This document shows positions 24,466-32,469 of a DNA stretch of 64,000 bases, piece by piece (positions within the stretch are counted from its first letter, which is position 1; the number at the start of each line of letters is the position of its first letter). Source of the stretch: Chloroflexota bacterium (GTDB taxonomy: Bacteria > Chloroflexota > Dehalococcoidia > Tepidiformales > Tepidiformaceae); contig JACRBT010000004.1 in NCBI GenBank assembly GCA_016234445.1, positions 62,001 through 126,000 of the forward strand. The letters run 5' to 3'. The translations under genes and the position numbers were made by a program. The notes below the pieces were generated by a model. That model had not been told where the DNA came from, ran no database searches, and worked only from the letters and a program-made list of their open reading frames with translations.

Positions 24466-24581
24466 TCCCCGCCGAGCGGGGGCTGGAAGTTGTGATCGCA
24501 TCCGGGCGCGATCTCCGGTATTCTTCCGTGGCATGCCCCAAGGGCCCCTCGCATGGGCCGGGCGCACCAAAGGAAGGCAAC

Positions 24582-25889
24582 TTGAAGCTTCAGAACGCAG
24601 TCATCGTCGATGGCGCCCGCTCGGCATTCGGCCGCGGTGGGCGCGGCAAGCTCGTCGCCACCCGGCTGGACGAAGCCGGCGCAACCGTCCTCAGGGCGCT
24701 GCTGGACCGCAACCCGAAGGTCACAGACGACATGATCGAGGACATCGGCCTCGGCAACGTCGCCGGCGCCGCCGAACTGGCGGGCATCGGCGCCGACACC
24801 GTGGCGCGGCTTGCCGGTCTCCCCGCGGAGATCTCGGCGTTCGACACGAACCGCCAGTGCGGCTCGTCCATGGAAACACTGCACCGCGTCGCCCAGTCGA
24901 TCATGGTGGGCGCGACCGAATGCGGCGTCGCGATCGGCATCGAGCGCATGGGCCGCCAGCTCGGCGGCGGCGGTGGCGCCCGGGAAACGAACCGGATCAC
25001 GGAGTTCAACAAGCGCCGCCTGGAGCAGAACGCCGTCCAGCGCAACATGGCGAAGAACCACTTCCAGGACTTCAGCGTGGCCTTCCAAGACGAGATACTG
25101 GACTACTCGCCCGTGCTTTCGATGACCCAGACGGCCCAGAACGTGGCCGAAGTCTACGGCCTCAGCCGTGAAGAGCTCGACCAGTTCGCGGTCGAAAGCC
25201 ACCGCAAGGCCGTGGCCGCCTACGAGCGCGGCATCTACAAGGACGAGATCATCCCCCTGGAAGTGGAAGAGCCCGTCTTTGACGACCAGGGCAACTGGGT
25301 GGCCGACAGCCGCGGCAAGACCATCGTCTTCGACCGTGACGAGTGCATTCGCCCCGGGACCAACATCGAGTCGCTGGGTGCGCTTGCCCCGGTGAAGGGC
25401 ATTGTCAGCCCGATGGGCCAGGAGCTGCGGATCACCGCCGGCAACTCGTGCCCGACGAACGACGGGATCACAGCCGCGATCATCATGAGCGAGGCCCGGG
25501 CGCTTGAACTCGGGCTCCAGCCGCTGGCCCGGATCATCGGGTTCGGCGTTTCCGGTGTGAAGCCCCAGGTGATGGGTCTCGGCCCGGTGCCTTCGACGAA
25601 GAAGGCGCTGCGCCACGCCGGGATCACGGCTGACCAGATCGACCGGGTCGAGTTCAACGAGGCCTTCGCGGCACAGGTCATCCCGACCTGCCGGGAGCTG
25701 GGCATCTCGATGGAGAAGGTGAACGTGAACGGCGGCTCGATCGCCATCGGCCACCCGCTCGGCGCCACCGGCACCCGCCTGGTGCTCACAGTCGCCCACG
25801 AGCTTCGCCGGAGCGGCGGGCGCTACGGCCTCGCCACCCAGTGCATCGGCGCTGGGATGGGCATCAGCACCATCATCGAAGCCCTTTAG
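24582..25889 (+). CDS. Thiolase (acetyl-CoA acyltransferase)
   Basis: TTG 24582, 4 bases after AGGAAGG, gives 435 aa; a GTG about 50 bases upstream is the alternative. Nucleophile Cys in TNRQCGSSMET (about residue 90), then NVNGGSIAIGHPLGATGTRL (active-site His), and the second Cys in QCIGAGMG. EFNEAFAAQVI supplies the thiolase N-E-A-F motif. An insertion region around 125-160 with RRLEQNAVQRNMAKNHF is longer than in short degradative thiolases, as in FadI/FadA2-type enzymes. It cleaves 3-ketoacyl-CoA or condenses acyl-CoAs. A strong terminator follows. Confidence 0.93.
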   Translation: MKLQNAVIVDGARSAFGRGGRGKLVATRLDEAGATVLRALLDRNPKVTDDMIEDIGLGNVAGAAELAGIGADTVARLAGLPAEISAFDTNRQCGSSMETLHRVAQSIMVGATECGVAIGIERMGRQLGGGGGARETNRITEFNKRRLEQNAVQRNMAKNHFQDFSVAFQDEILDYSPVLSMTQTAQNVAEVYGLSREELDQFAVESHRKAVAAYERGIYKDEIIPLEVEEPVFDDQGNWVADSRGKTIVFDRDECIRPGTNIESLGALAPVKGIVSPMGQELRITAGNSCPTNDGITAAIIMSEARALELGLQPLARIIGFGVSGVKPQVMGLGPVPSTKKALRHAGITADQIDRVEFNEAFAAQVIPTCRELGISMEKVNVNGGSIAIGHPLGATGTRLVLTVAHELRRSGGRYGLATQCIGAGMGISTIIEAL

Positions 25890-25910
25890 CCAGCCCCTCG
25901 GGGAACGTTC

Positions 25911-25942
25911 GAAGGAGGGGGCTCAGATGAGCCCCCTCCTTC
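25911..25942. terminator. Intrinsic terminator after thiolase
   Basis: A perfect 14-bp stem (25911-25924 with 25929-25942) around the loop AGAT, 22 bases after the thiolase stop. The stem is G+C rich with a TTC-TGTGTG tail rather than a full T-run, so it may act in either direction. Confidence 0.85.
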
Positions 25943-26002
25943 TGTGTGCCGCGCGGGGGGAGGTTCTGGCCAAAAGGCCCTCCAGCCTGAGCCGAAGGGC
26001 CC

Positions 26003-26030
26003 TTCGACGGCCGGGCCGGCGGAGTATGCT
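26003..26030 (+). promoter_or_regulatory. Promoter for the candidate ncRNA
   Basis: A TATGCT -10 box (26025-26030) lies 16 bases after TTCGAC (26003-26008). The expected transcription start, 6-8 bases after the -10, falls on G26037, the first base of the outer stem of the structured RNA. Confidence 0.45.
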
Positions 26031-26036
26031 GGTCTT

Positions 26037-26130
26037 GCAGGGGGCGAAACGTCACCACCTTAGTGGTGAGCGCGCCGCCGGTCGGGAGACCGTCCCACGG
26101 CACCATAGGCCTTCGGCCTTGGCCCCCTGC
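26037..26130 (+). ncRNA. Candidate structured RNA, closed three-hairpin fold
   Basis: Bases 26037-26045 (GCAGGGGGC) pair perfectly with 26122-26130. Inside are three hairpins: 26052-26058 with 26063-26069 (7 bp, loop CTTA); 26079-26083 with 26088-26092 (5 bp, GGGA tetraloop), extended below by GCCG/CGGC; and 26107-26111 with 26115-26119 (5 bp). It lies between convergent genes and has no ORF. It is cloverleaf-like but has no T-loop or anticodon arm and so is not a tRNA. It also lacks the conserved segments of SRP RNA, RNase P RNA and tmRNA. I do not recognise the family. Confidence 0.45.
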
Positions 26131-26169
26131 CTCCCCCTTTCCCCATCGACGACACCGGCACGCCGCCGG

Positions 26170-27099
26170 CTACATGCTGCGGAGGAGGCGGATGCGGTCC
26201 TCGATCGGCGGGTGGGTGCTGAAGAGGTTGTTGAGGAAGCTGGAGTGGTCCTTGAGCGGGTTTGAGATGTAGAGGTGTGCGGTGGCCTTGTTCGCCGCCT
26301 CGAGGGGTTCGGTGTCGGCTGAGATCTTCTCGAGGGCGCGTGCCAGGGCCTCCGGGTTCCGGCAGAGGAGCGCGCCGCTGGCGTCGGCGAGGTATTCCCG
26401 GCGGCGGCTGACGGCGAAGCGGATGGTCTGGGCGATGATGGGTGCAAGGATGGCCCCGAGAATCGCGAGCGCCAGGACGATGAGCGCCGCCGCGCCGCCT
26501 CCCTTGTCCTTGCTCCCTCGCCGGCTGCCCGCGCCCCAGAACGTGAATCGCAGGGCAAGGTCGGAGATGAGCGCGATCACGCCCACGAGGACCGTCACCA
26601 GCGTCATCACGCGGATGTCGTAGTTGCCGACGTGGGAAAGCTCGTGGGCGATGACGCCTTCGAGTTCGGCCGGCTCGAGCTTGTCGAGCAGGCCCCGGGT
26701 GACGACAACGTGCGAGTGCTTGGGGTCGCGGCCGGTGGCGAAGGCATTGGGCGCGGAGTCCTCAAGCACCCACGTCTTCGGCATCGGCAGGCCGGCGCCG
26801 ATACAGAGGTTCTCGGTCCGGCGGACGAACTCCCACTCCTCTTCCTTCGTCACTTCGTGGGCGCCGGAGATGGAGAGGACCACCGCCGTGGATGCGAAGT
26901 AGCTCGCCAGCGCATAGAGGATCAGGGCGATGCCGACGAACGAGAGCACCCCGGGAAGCTGGCTGGAGGGCACGCCCCAGGCAAAGAGGAACGCGGAGAC
27001 CAGCCCCCCTCCGAGGATGACGAAGAGCGACATGAGGAGCCATGTCTCGCGCTTGTTCGCGCCGATGCGGTCGTAGACGAGGACGCGACCAGTGTCCAC
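26170..27099 (-). CDS. htpX: M48 metalloprotease HtpX-like
   Basis: GTG 27099 directly follows the lemA stop; 309 aa. Two N-terminal membrane helices (about 20-65) and two more after the catalytic site. The zinc motif is VIAHELSHVGNYD (HExxH, about residue 155) and a later third-ligand region, SRRREYLADASGA, supplies the Glu of the E-x-x-A-D type. NAFATGRDPKHSHVVVTRGL is conserved in HtpX. It degrades misfolded inner-membrane proteins with its active site in the cytoplasm. Pairing with lemA is a widespread arrangement. Confidence 0.94.
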   Translation of the reverse strand: MDTGRVLVYDRIGANKRETWLLMSLFVILGGGLVSAFLFAWGVPSSQLPGVLSFVGIALILYALASYFASTAVVLSISGAHEVTKEEEWEFVRRTENLCIGAGLPMPKTWVLEDSAPNAFATGRDPKHSHVVVTRGLLDKLEPAELEGVIAHELSHVGNYDIRVMTLVTVLVGVIALISDLALRFTFWGAGSRRGSKDKGGGAAALIVLALAILGAILAPIIAQTIRFAVSRRREYLADASGALLCRNPEALARALEKISADTEPLEAANKATAHLYISNPLKDHSSFLNNLFSTHPPIEDRIRLLRSM

Positions 27100-27708
27100 C
27101 TAGTTCGCCGCGAAGCTGACCTTGACGTCCTCGCGCGCCCCAGCCTCCGCTTCGTAGAACTCGGCGGGCTGGAAGTTGAACATGCCGGCGAAAATCATGT
27201 TCGGGAAGATGGCGATCTTTTCGTTGTAGTCGCCGACGTTCGTGTTATAGAACTGCCGGGCATAGGCGATCTTGTCTTCGGTGTCGGTCAGTTCGCGCTG
27301 AAGCTCGAGGAAGTTCTGGTTGGCCTTGAGGTCCGGGTAGGCCTCGGCGACGGCGAAGAGCGAGCGAAGGGCGCCGGTCAGGACGTTGTCGGCCTGGGCC
27401 GCTTCGGCCGCGTGCCCACCCTGGCGGGCGGTGTCGAGCTGGGCGCGGGCGCGCGTGACGTTTTCGAGCACGTCTTTCTCGTGGGCGGCATAGCCCTTCA
27501 CCGTCTCGACGAGGTTCGGGATGAGACTGGAACGGCGCTTCAGCTGGACGTCGATGCCGGCCCAGGCTTCCTTGACGCGGATGCGCCCGCGGACCATGCC
27601 GTTGTAGATGCTCCAGATGAAGAGGACGAGGATGAGCAGGATGACGGCGACAACGATGACGGTAATCAAGACGGCCACGAGCATGCTCCTGCGCGGATTC
27701 GCAGCCAT
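27100..27708 (-). CDS. lemA: LemA family membrane protein
   Basis: 202 aa. One N-terminal transmembrane helix (about 8-35, LVAVLITVIVVAVILLILVL) then a long helical bundle with the LemA consensus: YNGMVRGRIRVKEAWAGIDV, LKRRSSLIPNLVETVKGYA, then LKANQNFLELQRELTDTEDK and ARQFYNTNVGDYNEKIAIFP. Function is poorly known; it usually travels with htpX or TPM-domain genes. The stop codon touches the htpX GTG, so both are translated from one mRNA. Confidence 0.95.
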   Translation of the reverse strand: MAANPRRSMLVAVLITVIVVAVILLILVLFIWSIYNGMVRGRIRVKEAWAGIDVQLKRRSSLIPNLVETVKGYAAHEKDVLENVTRARAQLDTARQGGHAAEAAQADNVLTGALRSLFAVAEAYPDLKANQNFLELQRELTDTEDKIAYARQFYNTNVGDYNEKIAIFPNMIFAGMFNFQPAEFYEAEAGAREDVKVSFAAN

Positions 27709-27747
27709 GCTACCACACCCGGGAGCGGGCTCCCGGTAAGGAGGGGG

Positions 27748-28527
27748 TCAGACGGCGACCGGGCGGACGGAAACGTCGGCGGCGACCACGGATTCGAGCC
27801 GCCCGCCGGGGAGGGTGACGACGAGCGCGCCATCGGGGGCGATGGCCGAGGCGACAGCTTCGTAGGGCTCGCCGCCGGTGGGGTGGACGACCACGGGCTT
27901 GCCGATGACCAGGCTGAGGGCGCGGTAGGCGGCCGTTACCGTCTTGGGCGGGGCAGCAAGCCAGGTTTCGAGTTCGCGGCAGACGCGGGCGAGGAGCGCT
28001 TCGCGGTCGACGTCGCGGCCCAGTTCGTTGCGGAGGCTGGTGGCGACGTCCGCGAGGCCGGGGAGCGTCGAGGGGTCGGAGTTGACGTTGATGCCGATGC
28101 CGGGGAAGGCGATCGGGCCCTCGGGCGCGAGTTCGGCGTCGATGAGCATGCCCGAGAGCTTGCGGCGGCCGACCCAGATGTCGTTGGGCCACTTGATCAG
28201 GGCGTCGGCGCCTTCTTCGCGGCAGGCGTTGGCGACGGCAAGGGGGACGATGAGAGGGAGCCTGCGGTGGACGTCGACCGGCAGGCGGAGGACGAGCGTG
28301 AAGTAGAGGTTGCCGCCTGCCGGGCTCTGGAAGCTCCGCCCGCGGCGGCCGCGGCCAGCGGTCTGCTCCTCCGCGAGGACGAGGGTGCCGTGGGGCTCGC
28401 CGGCGGTGGCAAGTTCGCGGGCGACGTCCATCGTGCTGACGACCACCCGCCGGTAGACGAGGTTCCCGCCGATGACGGCGCCGGGGGCCAGGGCCGATTC
28501 GAAGCTGGCGACGGAAAAACGGTCCAC
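27748..28527 (-). CDS. birA: Biotin--[acetyl-CoA-carboxylase] ligase
   Basis: 259 aa. Biotinyl-AMP loop GRGRRGRSFQSP (residues 58-69), ALIKWPNDIW with the catalytic lysine, RKLSGMLID and FPGIGINVN, then a small C-terminal beta domain. There is no N-terminal winged helix, so it is a monofunctional ligase and not a repressor. It adenylates biotin and attaches it to the carrier lysine of carboxylases. A terminator and a 19-codon leader ORF lie immediately upstream on the same strand, suggesting attenuation of this gene. Confidence 0.95.
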   Translation of the reverse strand: MDRFSVASFESALAPGAVIGGNLVYRRVVVSTMDVARELATAGEPHGTLVLAEEQTAGRGRRGRSFQSPAGGNLYFTLVLRLPVDVHRRLPLIVPLAVANACREEGADALIKWPNDIWVGRRKLSGMLIDAELAPEGPIAFPGIGINVNSDPSTLPGLADVATSLRNELGRDVDREALLARVCRELETWLAAPPKTVTAAYRALSLVIGKPVVVHPTGGEPYEAVASAIAPDGALVVTLPGGRLESVVAADVSVRPVAV

Positions 28528-28576
28528 GATCTCAGGCTACATCACCGTCGAGATCTGGGGATTCGAGGCAAAAAGA

Positions 28577-28604
28577 GAGGCCCGGCGGTCGATTGCCGGG
28601 CCTC
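28577..28604 (-). terminator. Terminator/attenuator upstream of birA
   Basis: Minus-strand stem of 10 bp, GAGGCCCGGC (28604-28595) with GCCGGGCCTC (28586-28577), 8-base loop, followed on the minus strand by TCTTTTTG. It is a textbook intrinsic terminator placed about 50 bases before the birA start and about 50 bases after the stop of the small ORF. Confidence 0.8.
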
Positions 28605-28650
28605 GTGTTCGTAGCCAGGGCCTAACCCTGGAGTCGGGGTCACCTCAACG

Positions 28651-28710
28651 CTAGGAAGAGGTCACCTCCAGCGCCAGAGTCAGGCCGTAACTACGACTGT
28701 GATAGTCCAT
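28651..28710 (-). CDS. 19-residue leader peptide upstream of birA
   Basis: The ORF encodes MDYHSRSYGLTLALEVTSS and a TAG stop. Its ribosome-binding site is exceptional: AAGGAGGTGAT complements the 16S 3' end over 11 bases, 4 bases before the ATG. TTGACG and GTACCT (17-base spacer) upstream form a plausible promoter. After the stop comes a second hairpin (28615-28620 with 28626-28631) and then the terminator at 28577-28604. Two GAGGTGACC repeats flank the stop codon. A leader-peptide attenuator of birA is the simplest reading; a free-standing micro-protein is the alternative. No codon run points to a particular amino acid. Confidence 0.55.
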   Translation of the reverse strand: MDYHSRSYGLTLALEVTSS

Positions 28711-28882
28711 GCGCATCACCTCCTTCCTTGGCGCGGAAGGTACCGCACGGGGGGATCGGCCGTCAAGAAGATGTACTGGCCTTTACGTGCGCGCCTTCGC
28801 CGCCGCGGCCAACGCGAATTGCCCGCGCGGGCCGCGGCGGTATCATCAGGAGCCGGGTCCCCAGAGCGAAACGGCGGGACGC

Positions 28883-29335
28883 GTGACGGAGATTGTGTTG
28901 ACGGAAGCAGGCAAGGGACACCCGCCGGGGCTGGTTATCATCGCCGAGCGCGACCTGGAGTACCGGGTGGAACGGGCACGGCTGACCTACCAGCCGAGCA
29001 TGAGCCCGCCCTTGCCCACGGCCCGGCCGTTCGTCATCGGGAAGGCCGAGATGGAGCCGCTCCTGGACCAGGTGCTGGGGCTGAACCACGTCGTGCAGGG
29101 GCACTACACGGCCGGGACCATCTCGGTGCTGCACAAGCACGACTGCGACCAGGTGCTGGTGATCACGCGCGGCGAAGGCGAGATCCGGGCGCGTGGTGAG
29201 ACCTTCACACTCACGCCGGGGATGGTGGTCTGGATCCCGAAGGGCGAGCCGCACGTCCACGCGGCATCGCACGGCTCCGACTTCGAGTTCGTCTACTTCA
29301 CGGCGTCAGGGCACTCATCGGACCCGGTGGACTGA
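28883..29335 (+). CDS. Cupin-domain protein
   Basis: GTG 28883 gives 150 aa, the same length as its paralogue at 41567. An N-terminal extension (PPLPTARPFVIGKAEMEPLL) precedes a single cupin barrel: GTISVLHKHDCDQVLVITRG supplies the H-x-H and later Gln/Glu positions of cupin motif 1, and TPGMVVWIPKGEPHVHAASH is motif 2. It ends in SGHSSDPVD. Metal binding is likely; a catalytic role is unknown. TATCAT upstream may be the -10. A dispersed hairpin element follows directly. Confidence 0.8.
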   Translation: MTEIVLTEAGKGHPPGLVIIAERDLEYRVERARLTYQPSMSPPLPTARPFVIGKAEMEPLLDQVLGLNHVVQGHYTAGTISVLHKHDCDQVLVITRGEGEIRARGETFTLTPGMVVWIPKGEPHVHAASHGSDFEFVYFTASGHSSDPVD

Positions 29336-29336
29336 C

Positions 29337-29382
29337 CCCTCACCCCCCGGCCCCCTGCTCCCGCTTCGCGGGCGAGGGGGAG
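29337..29382 (+). repeat. CCCTCACC-type dispersed hairpin element
   Basis: Copy with CCCGC TTC GCGGG as the central hairpin and CCCCCT/GAGGGGG as the outer arm. It begins one base after the cupin stop and lies between that gene and the convergent SGNH hydrolase. Confidence 0.85.
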
Positions 29383-29426
29383 ATGACCTGCGGTGCAGGC
29401 ACGTCCAGCGGCAAGTTCGGGGTTGG

Positions 29427-30122
29427 CTAGTTTCGCCCGGGTTCGGCGCCTTTGAAGAGCTGGGCCACCTGGTCCAGTTCTTCCTCTGCCGGAGGTGGTG
29501 GCGGCCCGTGACGGAGAAGGTGGTTGGCAGAGTGCGACACGAGTTCGGCCCAGGCGGCGTGGAGCTTCCCGGAGGGGTGAAGGCCGTCGGCGGCGACGAG
29601 CGAGGGGTCGGTCCCCATCGCCTCTGAACTCGGCGTGACGTTCGCGTAGTGGGGGAACTCGCGGGAGACCAGCACCCCGAATTCGATGAGGTTGAAGTCG
29701 TCGAGCGCCTCGCGGATCGCGGCCCGATCGCGGCCCTCGGCGAAGGGGGTGACGCTCCAGTCGGGGATGCTGACGACGACCACATGCCATGCGTCGCCGC
29801 CGGCGAGGGCGATGGCGCGGTCGAGGACAGCGGCGAAACTGACGGCGAATTCTCCCCGGCCCCGGCCGCGATACTGGTCGTTTACGCCAACCTGGACGGT
29901 CACGAGGTCGTAGGGACCCTCGGGCTGGCGGGCATCGACGGCGGCAAGGAGCTCGTCGGTCGTCCAGCCGGTCTGGGCGATCACCTCCGGGCCGGCAATG
30001 TCGAGGCCGCCGGCACGAAGGAGACCGGCGAGTACCTCGGGCCAGCGTTCGGACTCGGGCACGCCTTCGCCGATGGTGTAGGAGTCACCTAGGGCGAGGT
30101 AGCGAAGCGGCCGGGGCGTCAT
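29427..30122 (-). CDS. SGNH/GDSL hydrolase
   Basis: 231 aa. Block I is LALGDSYTIGEGV (nucleophile Ser, about residue 13), block III is VQVGVNDQYRG (oxyanion Asn) and block V is DGLHPSGK (Asp-His). All catalytic blocks are intact. No signal peptide, so a cytoplasmic esterase or lipase acting on an acyl ester is likely. The final 25 residues are charged and low in complexity. It is divergent from the ferredoxin gene. Confidence 0.93.
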   Translation of the reverse strand: MTPRPLRYLALGDSYTIGEGVPESERWPEVLAGLLRAGGLDIAGPEVIAQTGWTTDELLAAVDARQPEGPYDLVTVQVGVNDQYRGRGRGEFAVSFAAVLDRAIALAGGDAWHVVVVSIPDWSVTPFAEGRDRAAIREALDDFNLIEFGVLVSREFPHYANVTPSSEAMGTDPSLVAADGLHPSGKLHAAWAELVSHSANHLLRHGPPPPPAEEELDQVAQLFKGAEPGRN

Positions 30123-30150
30123 AGGGTCACCGCCTGTAGGATCGCCCGAT

Positions 30151-30396
30151 ATGTTCTACGTAATCGCTGAACCCTGCATCGACGTCAAGGACGGGGTGTG
30201 CATGGACGTCTGCCCGACGCAGTGCATCCACACCTCCGACGAGGCCCGCCAGTACTACATCGACGCCTCCGGCTGCATCGACTGCCGGGCCTGCGAACTG
30301 GTCTGCCCCGTGGGGGCGATCTTCTCCTACTACGACCTGCCCGAGAAGTGGAAGGACTACGTGAAGGTGAACGCGGACTTCTTCAAGGCGGGGTGA
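30151..30396 (+). CDS. 2[4Fe-4S]-type ferredoxin
   Basis: 81 aa. The first cluster ligands lie in CIDVKDGVCMDVCPTQCI, with the spacing of the 7Fe FdxA type, and the second in CIDCRACELVCPVGAI. YEEARQYYID-like sequence sits between (DEARQYYIDASG). The C-terminal WKDYVKVNADFFK is typical of actinobacterial and Chloroflexi FdxA proteins. It is a soluble electron carrier. TAGGAT ends 8 bases before the ATG with no ribosome-binding site, indicating a leaderless mRNA. Confidence 0.93.
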   Translation: MFYVIAEPCIDVKDGVCMDVCPTQCIHTSDEARQYYIDASGCIDCRACELVCPVGAIFSYYDLPEKWKDYVKVNADFFKAG

Positions 30397-30442
30397 CCCT
30401 CACCCCCCGGCCCCCTGCTCCCGCTTCGCGGGTGAGGGGGAG
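30397..30442 (+). repeat. CCCTCACC-type dispersed hairpin element
   Basis: Copy starting immediately after the ferredoxin TGA (30394-30396). Same sequence as the copy at 29337 except GCGGGTGAGGGGG in place of GCGGGCGAGGGGG. It sits between convergent ferredoxin and uvrC. Confidence 0.85.
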
Positions 30443-30472
30443 TCCTGCGGGAGTCAGCTTCGCTGACGCTGG

Positions 30473-32365
30473 CTAGAGCTGCTCCTTGACCTTTTCGGCC
30501 AGGGCGCGGGTGAAACCGACGGTGCTGGCGATCTCTTCGACCGGGGCTTCGCGGACGGCACGGACGCTCCCGAACTTCTTGAGCAGCGCCTTCTTCCGGC
30601 GGGGGCCGATGCCGGGGATGCTGTCGAGGGCGCTCGCGATCGCGGTCTTGGCGCGGACCTGGCGGTGGAAGGTGATGGCGAAGCGGTGGGCCTCGTCGCG
30701 GACGCGTTGGACCAGGAAGAGGGCCTCGGACCCGCGCGGCAGGATCACAGGCTCATCCTCGTCGGGGACGAAGATCTCCTCGTAGCGCTTGGCGAGCCCG
30801 ACGGTGGGGATGTCGTAGACGCCGAGCTCGCGCATGACCTGGACGGCAGCTGCCAGCTGGCCCTTGCCGCCGTCGATGATGACGAGGTCGGGAAGAGCCC
30901 AGGTGTCGGAGGACTGAGGGCCGAGGACTGAGGACTGAGGATCGGGGATCTCCTCCCTTCTCCCTCCTCCCTCCTCCCTCGCGCCAACACGCTTGAAGCG
31001 GCGGCGGAGGATCTCCTGCATCGTGGCGAAGTCGTCGGCGCCGACGACGGTCTTGACGCGGAAGCGGCGGTACTGTGCGGGCGCAGGCTGGCCGTCTTCG
31101 AAGACCACCATGCTCGAGACGGGGCTCGTCCCCTGGATGTTCGAGTTGTCGTAGCACTCGATCCGTTGCGGAACGTCGGGGAGCGAGAGCTCTTCACGCA
31201 GCTGTTCGAGCGCGGTCTCGGTCTTCGAACGGTCGGCGAGCCAGCGGACGCGCATCATCTCGAGGGCCTCGCGGGCGTTGTCGTTCGCGAGCTCGACCAG
31301 GCGGCGTTTTTCGCCACGTTCGGGCTGGCGAACCTCGACCAGCGAGCCGCGCTTTTCCGTGAGCAGCTCCTGCATCGTGTCGCGGTCGTCGGGTTCCGTG
31401 GGGACGACGACGAGCTTCGGGACGTACTGGGCGCTCTCGTAGAACTGGAGGAGGAAGTTGCAGAGCACGGCGCTGTCGGGCTCGCCGGTGACGCCTTCGA
31501 GGACGAAGTTGTCGCGGCCGATCATCTGGGTGCCGCGGACAAAGAACACCTGGACGCAGGCCTGGTCGCCGTTGCGGGCGAGGCCATAGATGTCCAGGTC
31601 CTCCTGCTTCGTCGTCGAGATCATCTGGCGCTCGACCGTGCGTTCGACCGCCCGGAGCTGGTCGCGCATCATCGCGGCGCGTTCGAACTCCATGCGCTCG
31701 GCGGCGGCCTCCATCTGCTTGCGGAGGCGGCCGAGGACGTCGTCGGACTTGCCTTCGAGGAAAAGGATGACCTGCTGGATGACCTCGTCGTACTCGTCTT
31801 TCGTGCAGAAAGCGGTGCAGGGGGCGATGCAGCGCTTGATGTAGTAGTCGAGGCAGGGGCGAGGGTCCTTGCCCGTGATCTCCTTCGTGCAGGAGCGCCA
31901 GGGGAAGAGCTTCTTCGTCAGGTCGAGGGTGTGGCGGACCGAACCGGCGCTGGCGTAGGGGCCGAAGTAGCGTGCGCCGTCCTTCTCGATTCTCCGCGTT
32001 ATGTAGACTCTCGGCCAGGGGTTCTGGATGTCGACCTTGAGGTACGGGTAACGCTTGTCGTCCTTCAGGCGGATGTTGAAGAACGGCTGGTGGCGCTTGA
32101 TCAGGGTCGCTTCGAGGATCAGCGCTTCCCCCGCGTTGCCGACGACGATGTACTCGAAGTCCTCGACCTGCTTGCGAAGGGCGAGGGTCTTGGGCTCCAT
32201 GCCGTGGGCCGAACCGAAGTAGGAGCGGACGCGATCCTTGAGGCGCGCAGCCTTGCCAACGTAGATCACCTCGCCCTTCGCGTTGCGCATGATGTAGACG
32301 CCCGGGCGCGCGGGGAGGGCGCCCAGCTGCTTGCGAAGCTTTTCGGAGATGGTGGAGGAGGCCAC
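30473..32365 (-). CDS. uvrC: Excinuclease ABC subunit C
   Basis: 630 aa from GTG 32365; TAAACT ends 6 bases upstream, so the transcript is probably leaderless. The GIY-YIG domain is RPGVYIMRNAKGEVIYVGKA (residues 20-39, 3' incision). The UVR motif lies at MEAAAERMEFERAAMMRDQL. The RNase H-like 5' nuclease carries ECYDNSNIQG and LPDLVIIDGGKGQL. Helix-hairpin-helix repeats end the protein, SIPGIGPRRKKALLKKFGSV. It cuts on both sides of DNA lesions with UvrB. Between VGARE and the IDGG motif is a low-complexity insert of about 25 residues encoded by a tandem repeat (see 30907-30980). Confidence 0.97.
   Translation of the reverse strand: MASSTISEKLRKQLGALPARPGVYIMRNAKGEVIYVGKAARLKDRVRSYFGSAHGMEPKTLALRKQVEDFEYIVVGNAGEALILEATLIKRHQPFFNIRLKDDKRYPYLKVDIQNPWPRVYITRRIEKDGARYFGPYASAGSVRHTLDLTKKLFPWRSCTKEITGKDPRPCLDYYIKRCIAPCTAFCTKDEYDEVIQQVILFLEGKSDDVLGRLRKQMEAAAERMEFERAAMMRDQLRAVERTVERQMISTTKQEDLDIYGLARNGDQACVQVFFVRGTQMIGRDNFVLEGVTGEPDSAVLCNFLLQFYESAQYVPKLVVVPTEPDDRDTMQELLTEKRGSLVEVRQPERGEKRRLVELANDNAREALEMMRVRWLADRSKTETALEQLREELSLPDVPQRIECYDNSNIQGTSPVSSMVVFEDGQPAPAQYRRFRVKTVVGADDFATMQEILRRRFKRVGAREEGGGRREEIPDPQSSVLGPQSSDTWALPDLVIIDGGKGQLAAAVQVMRELGVYDIPTVGLAKRYEEIFVPDEDEPVILPRGSEALFLVQRVRDEAHRFAITFHRQVRAKTAIASALDSIPGIGPRRKKALLKKFGSVRAVREAPVEEIASTVGFTRALAEKVKEQL
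30907..30980. repeat. Low-complexity repeat inserted in uvrC
   Basis: On the plus strand the sequence has GGACTGAGG repeated with minor changes three times, followed by a CTCCCTC/TCCTCCC tract of about 30 bases. It is in frame with uvrC, adding EEGGGRREEIPDPQSSVLGP and a few more residues at a natural surface linker. The composition is unlike the rest of uvrC. Confidence 0.75.
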
Positions 32366-32469
32366 GGATCAAGTTTAGGGCGTGGGGCGTTGAGCGCGGG
32401 GGGAACGGGCGCAGGCGCCGTGGGCGGGTGCTAGAATGGATGCGAAACGGATGCGTTTTGGAGGCGTCG

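Noticed and set aside
26037-26130. tRNA for the cloverleaf-like RNA
   Set aside because: No T-loop GGTTCGAATCC, no D-loop and a 9-bp acceptor; does not fit tRNA, including the selenocysteine type as far as I can see.
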